A stretch of 7,277 nt of DNA from Treponema sp. UBA1233 (lineage in GTDB: Bacteria > Spirochaetota > Spirochaetia > Treponematales > Treponemataceae), in assembly GCA_002309305.1 (NCBI GenBank), contig DBWR01000049.1, forward strand, positions 80,873-88,149, written 5' to 3'. The notes under the pieces were generated by a model. That model made no database searches. It saw only the letters and a list, made by a program, of their open reading frames with translations, and was not told where the DNA came from. The translations under genes and the position numbers were made by a program. This document shows positions 5,394 through 7,277 of the stretch, piece by piece. Position 1 is the first letter of the stretch. Each line of letters begins with the position of its first letter.

Positions 5394-5936
5394 TTAAAGC
5401 TCCTCTACCGTAATGTGGTTGTTTGTATAAATGCAGATCTGACCGGCTATACCAAGGGATTTTTCCGCAATTTCCCGTGCCGTATACGAACTTGACTCAA
5501 GATATGCAAGGGCCGCGGCATAAGCATAATTTCCGCCCGAACCGATGGCTATGATGTCATTTTCAGGTTCGATAACGTTTCCGTCTCCAGAAATGAGAAG
5601 TATCTTGTTCAAATCCGCTACAAGAAGCATGGCATCCAGCTTGCTCATAGAACGTTCCGTGCGCCATAGTTTGGCAAGCTCAACAGCAGAACGCGTCAGA
5701 TCTCCGTTATATTCCTTGAGTTTTTCCTCAAACTTGTCAAAAAGCGTAAAGGCATCCGCAACAGAGCCCGCAAAACCGGTTAGAACCTTTCCGTCGTAAA
5801 TCCGCCTTACCTTGCGTGCATTTCCCTTTACAACCGTGTTTCCCGCCGTAACCTGACCGTCTCCCGCCATTGCAACATGACCGTCGCGCTTAACGGCCAC
5901 AACCGTAGTGCTTCTTATCTTGTTCTCGTCAGACAT
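5394..5936 (-). CDS. hslV: ATP-dependent protease peptidase subunit HslV (ClpQ)
   Basis: HslV is the proteasome-like threonine peptidase that works with HslU. The 180-residue product aligns with HslV along its length. The catalytic TT pair is at residues 10-11, followed by VVAVKRDGHVAMAGDGQVT. The active-site Asp and Lys equivalent to D17 and K33 of the mature enzyme are D26 and K42. GFAGSVADAFTLF, AIGSGGNYA and the C-terminal ICIYTN are typical. The nucleophile is not directly after the initiator Met: nine residues (MSDENKIRS) precede Thr10, so either a short propeptide is removed or a non-standard N-terminus is used. The ATG at 5934-5936 has GAGGT (5945-5941) close upstream, and no later Met could give a direct TT start. 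A 64-base gap separates it from the DUF4954-like gene, with no convincing promoter in it. Confidence 0.98.
   Translation of the reverse strand: MSDENKIRSTTVVAVKRDGHVAMAGDGQVTAGNTVVKGNARKVRRIYDGKVLTGFAGSVADAFTLFDKFEEKLKEYNGDLTRSAVELAKLWRTERSMSKLDAMLLVADLNKILLISGDGNVIEPENDIIAIGSGGNYAYAAALAYLESSSYTAREIAEKSLGIAGQICIYTNNHITVEEL
5400..5405 (-). promoter_or_regulatory. hslU ribosome binding site inside the hslV 3' end
   Basis: GAGGAG on the minus strand is formed by the last two Glu codons of hslV. It lies 12 bases from the hslU ATG, a little longer than usual. The hslV stop falls between the two, an arrangement that favours coupled translation of peptidase and ATPase. Confidence 0.6.
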
Positions 5937-5969
5937 AAATACCTCAATATATAAATTACTAAATCTGCA

Positions 5970-5981
5970 TGCCTTACGGCA
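5970..5981. repeat. Short GNRA-type hairpin between the DUF4954-like gene and hslV
   Basis: On the minus strand TGCC-GTAA-GGCA makes a 4-base-pair stem with a GTAA tetraloop. No T-run follows, so it is a poor terminator. It could protect a 3' end or simply be chance. The rest of the 64-base gap (5937-6000) is AT-rich and holds the hslV ribosome binding site but no clear -35/-10 pair. Confidence 0.25.
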
Positions 5982-6000
5982 AGTGTGTTTTCAAAAAAAC

Positions 6001-7277
6001 TTACATTAAGCCCGCAAACACCTTCCTGAGCCTGTCGTCAAAGTCTGTGGTCGCAGTTTTAAGGTCCTTGAGGAAAACGGAGTCCTTGATGGTTCCCAAA
6101 ACCGCCTCCATTTCATCTTGATTCCTGAAGGTAATCGAACGGAAGAAGTCGGTATAGTCCTTTTCCCTTGAGCTGAACGAAGAAGAAAGCATCCGGTCGC
6201 TGACATAGAGCACGTCTTCCATTATGTCGCGGTAAACCTCCGCATCAAATTCCTGTATGGGCCTTGAATAAAGGAATTCCAGGATATGAACGGCATATCG
6301 GGCCTTGAACGAAACATATTCATCCTGACATTCATCATAGAAGGCATGAACATCTTCCCAGCTGTCTATCGTGCGGTCCTTGATTTTTTCAAAAAGCTCC
6401 CGGATTTTTTCATTGGGAATCACCTGTCCGCCCACATTAGACCATGCGGTATGGAGGGGTATCTGCATTATTTGAGACAGAAGCTCATGATTCAACTCGT
6501 CATGGCTGTTTTCGTCCGTCCATGAAATAAGGGAACTTGCAGCAAAATACTTGAGGATGCGCCGGTATTCGGTATAGCCCTGAGCCGTCTTGTAAATGAC
6601 AGCCCCGAACTTTTTCTGGCAGCGGTCGTCGCTCACCATGAATTTGGATTCCTTGTTGCGGTGTAGGTAATCCTTTGCCGTCTGAAACAGTTCTTCCTCC
6701 GACTTAGCTTCCTGAGCCTTCTTTTTGTACAGCTGCAGGATATCCGGATTTGGATTGGATTCGGTCATCCTCTGCTGTGCCTCATCATTCAACTTAAGGT
6801 ATCTGGATGTAAGCTCAATCAGTCTTGTAACAGCGCCTTCAACTTCCTGAATTGAATCCGGTGCGAGTGGATCAGTCTCTATGTGCTGGACTTTGACAAA
6901 CCGTTTATCCCTTGCCTTGAACTTGTACTTGTTTCTGACTATGGCATACATGTTGTACAGGAACCAGTATCCCGGAATGATGTGTACAGCCCCCTCACCG
7001 CCGCTTGCAGGAGCCAACAGTGAGAATGGATATGTTACGTTAAGCTCGTTCTGATAGCTTCCCTTTGCCGCAAGAACAAAAGAGGCAAAACGAGAGTCAA
7101 ACTTGAAGTCAGAGCAGAGTCCCGGCCAGAAACCACGGCCCGCAAGCATTTCTCCATCGGGGGACCTTGAGTTGTGGTTGGAGCCAATCGTAGCCGCCGA
7201 CGCAATGTTGCTCTGCCCCATCACAGTTGAGGCTATGAGGAAGGATGAATTGTGGTGCTGCTCGTGGAAGGGGAAAA
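6001..7277 (-). CDS. DUF4954-like protein, C-terminal part (N-terminus outside the window)
   Basis: The reading frame is open from the window edge to TAA at 6001-6003, giving 424 visible residues. A GTG at 7222-7224 and ATG at 7219-7221 are in frame, but the frame continues upstream without a stop (FPFHEQHHNSS), and neither codon has a good ribosome binding site, so they are internal. From memory the sequence resembles DUF4954 proteins of Treponema and Bacteroidetes: SNIASAATIGSNHNSR (22-37), GRGFWPGL (46-53), then DSRFASFVLAAKGSYQNELN and PFSLL. In that family the N-terminal part looks like a left-handed beta-helix as in sugar or acyl transferases, followed by an alpha-helical C-terminal region, seen here from about residue 135. 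There is no signal peptide in the visible part, so location is unknown. It lies 64 bases upstream of hslV on the same strand, and could be in the same transcript. No biochemical role is established that I know of. Confidence 0.8.
   Translation of the reverse strand, partial: FPFHEQHHNSSFLIASTVMGQSNIASAATIGSNHNSRSPDGEMLAGRGFWPGLCSDFKFDSRFASFVLAAKGSYQNELNVTYPFSLLAPASGGEGAVHIIPGYWFLYNMYAIVRNKYKFKARDKRFVKVQHIETDPLAPDSIQEVEGAVTRLIELTSRYLKLNDEAQQRMTESNPNPDILQLYKKKAQEAKSEEELFQTAKDYLHRNKESKFMVSDDRCQKKFGAVIYKTAQGYTEYRRILKYFAASSLISWTDENSHDELNHELLSQIMQIPLHTAWSNVGGQVIPNEKIRELFEKIKDRTIDSWEDVHAFYDECQDEYVSFKARYAVHILEFLYSRPIQEFDAEVYRDIMEDVLYVSDRMLSSSFSSREKDYTDFFRSITFRNQDEMEAVLGTIKDSVFLKDLKTATTDFDDRLRKVFAGLM

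Noticed and set aside
7219..7224. GTG/ATG pair as the start of the DUF4954-like protein
   Set aside because: The frame stays open to the window edge with family-like sequence upstream (FPFHEQHHNSS), and there is no ribosome binding site, so the true start is outside the window.
1..7277. CRISPR array, tRNA, rRNA, insertion sequence or defence system
   Set aside because: No spaced direct repeats, cloverleaf, transposase-like frame or terminal repeats were seen; all coding space is accounted for by conserved genes.

Overview
The window looks like a spirochaete chromosome, most likely a Treponema relative. The evidence is the gene order hslV-hslU-flgB-flgC-fliE-fliF-fliG, the protein sequences (for example the FliG core LTGRQKAAIFLV and spirochaete-like FliF, FlgB and HslU), and the neighbouring DUF4954-like protein. 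The species cannot be named from sequence alone. Every gene I can support lies on the minus strand, so transcription runs from high to low coordinates.

Layout in transcription order: (1) 7277-6001, the C-terminal 424 codons of a large DUF4954-like protein of unknown function whose start lies outside the window. (2) 5936-5394 hslV and 5387-3876 hslU, the two-component HslVU (ClpQY) protease, 6 bases apart. (3) 3796-3653, a previously uncalled 47-codon gene for a small single-span membrane protein, with a strong ribosome binding site. A textbook intrinsic terminator follows at 3642-3611. (4) 3535-3110 flgB, 3086-2628 flgC and 2583-2218 fliE, the proximal-rod and rod/MS-ring junction genes of the periplasmic flagellum. 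(5) A 139-base gap (2217-2079) with a near-consensus extended -10 promoter. (6) 2078-369 fliF (MS ring), then 365-1 the N-terminal third of fliG (rotor/switch), running off the window.

FlgB, FlgC, FliE, FliF and FliG are successive layers of one machine: the FliG rotor sits on the FliF ring, FliE joins the ring to the rod, and FlgB/FlgC form the proximal rod. HslV and HslU are partners in ATP-dependent proteolysis. As I remember it, the order protease genes then flgB-flgC-fliE-fliF-fliG is shared with Borrelia and with Bacillus subtilis, where codY lies between clpY(hslU) and flgB. Here that position holds the 47-residue membrane protein.

Most of the window is conserved core genome. I see no mobile element, CRISPR array, tRNA, rRNA or defence system. 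The parts most worth a second look are the small membrane-protein gene, the transcriptional punctuation (terminator before flgB, GCCGATTA box touching the flgB start, extended -10 promoter before fliF), and N-terminal or internal extensions in HslV, HslU and FliG.
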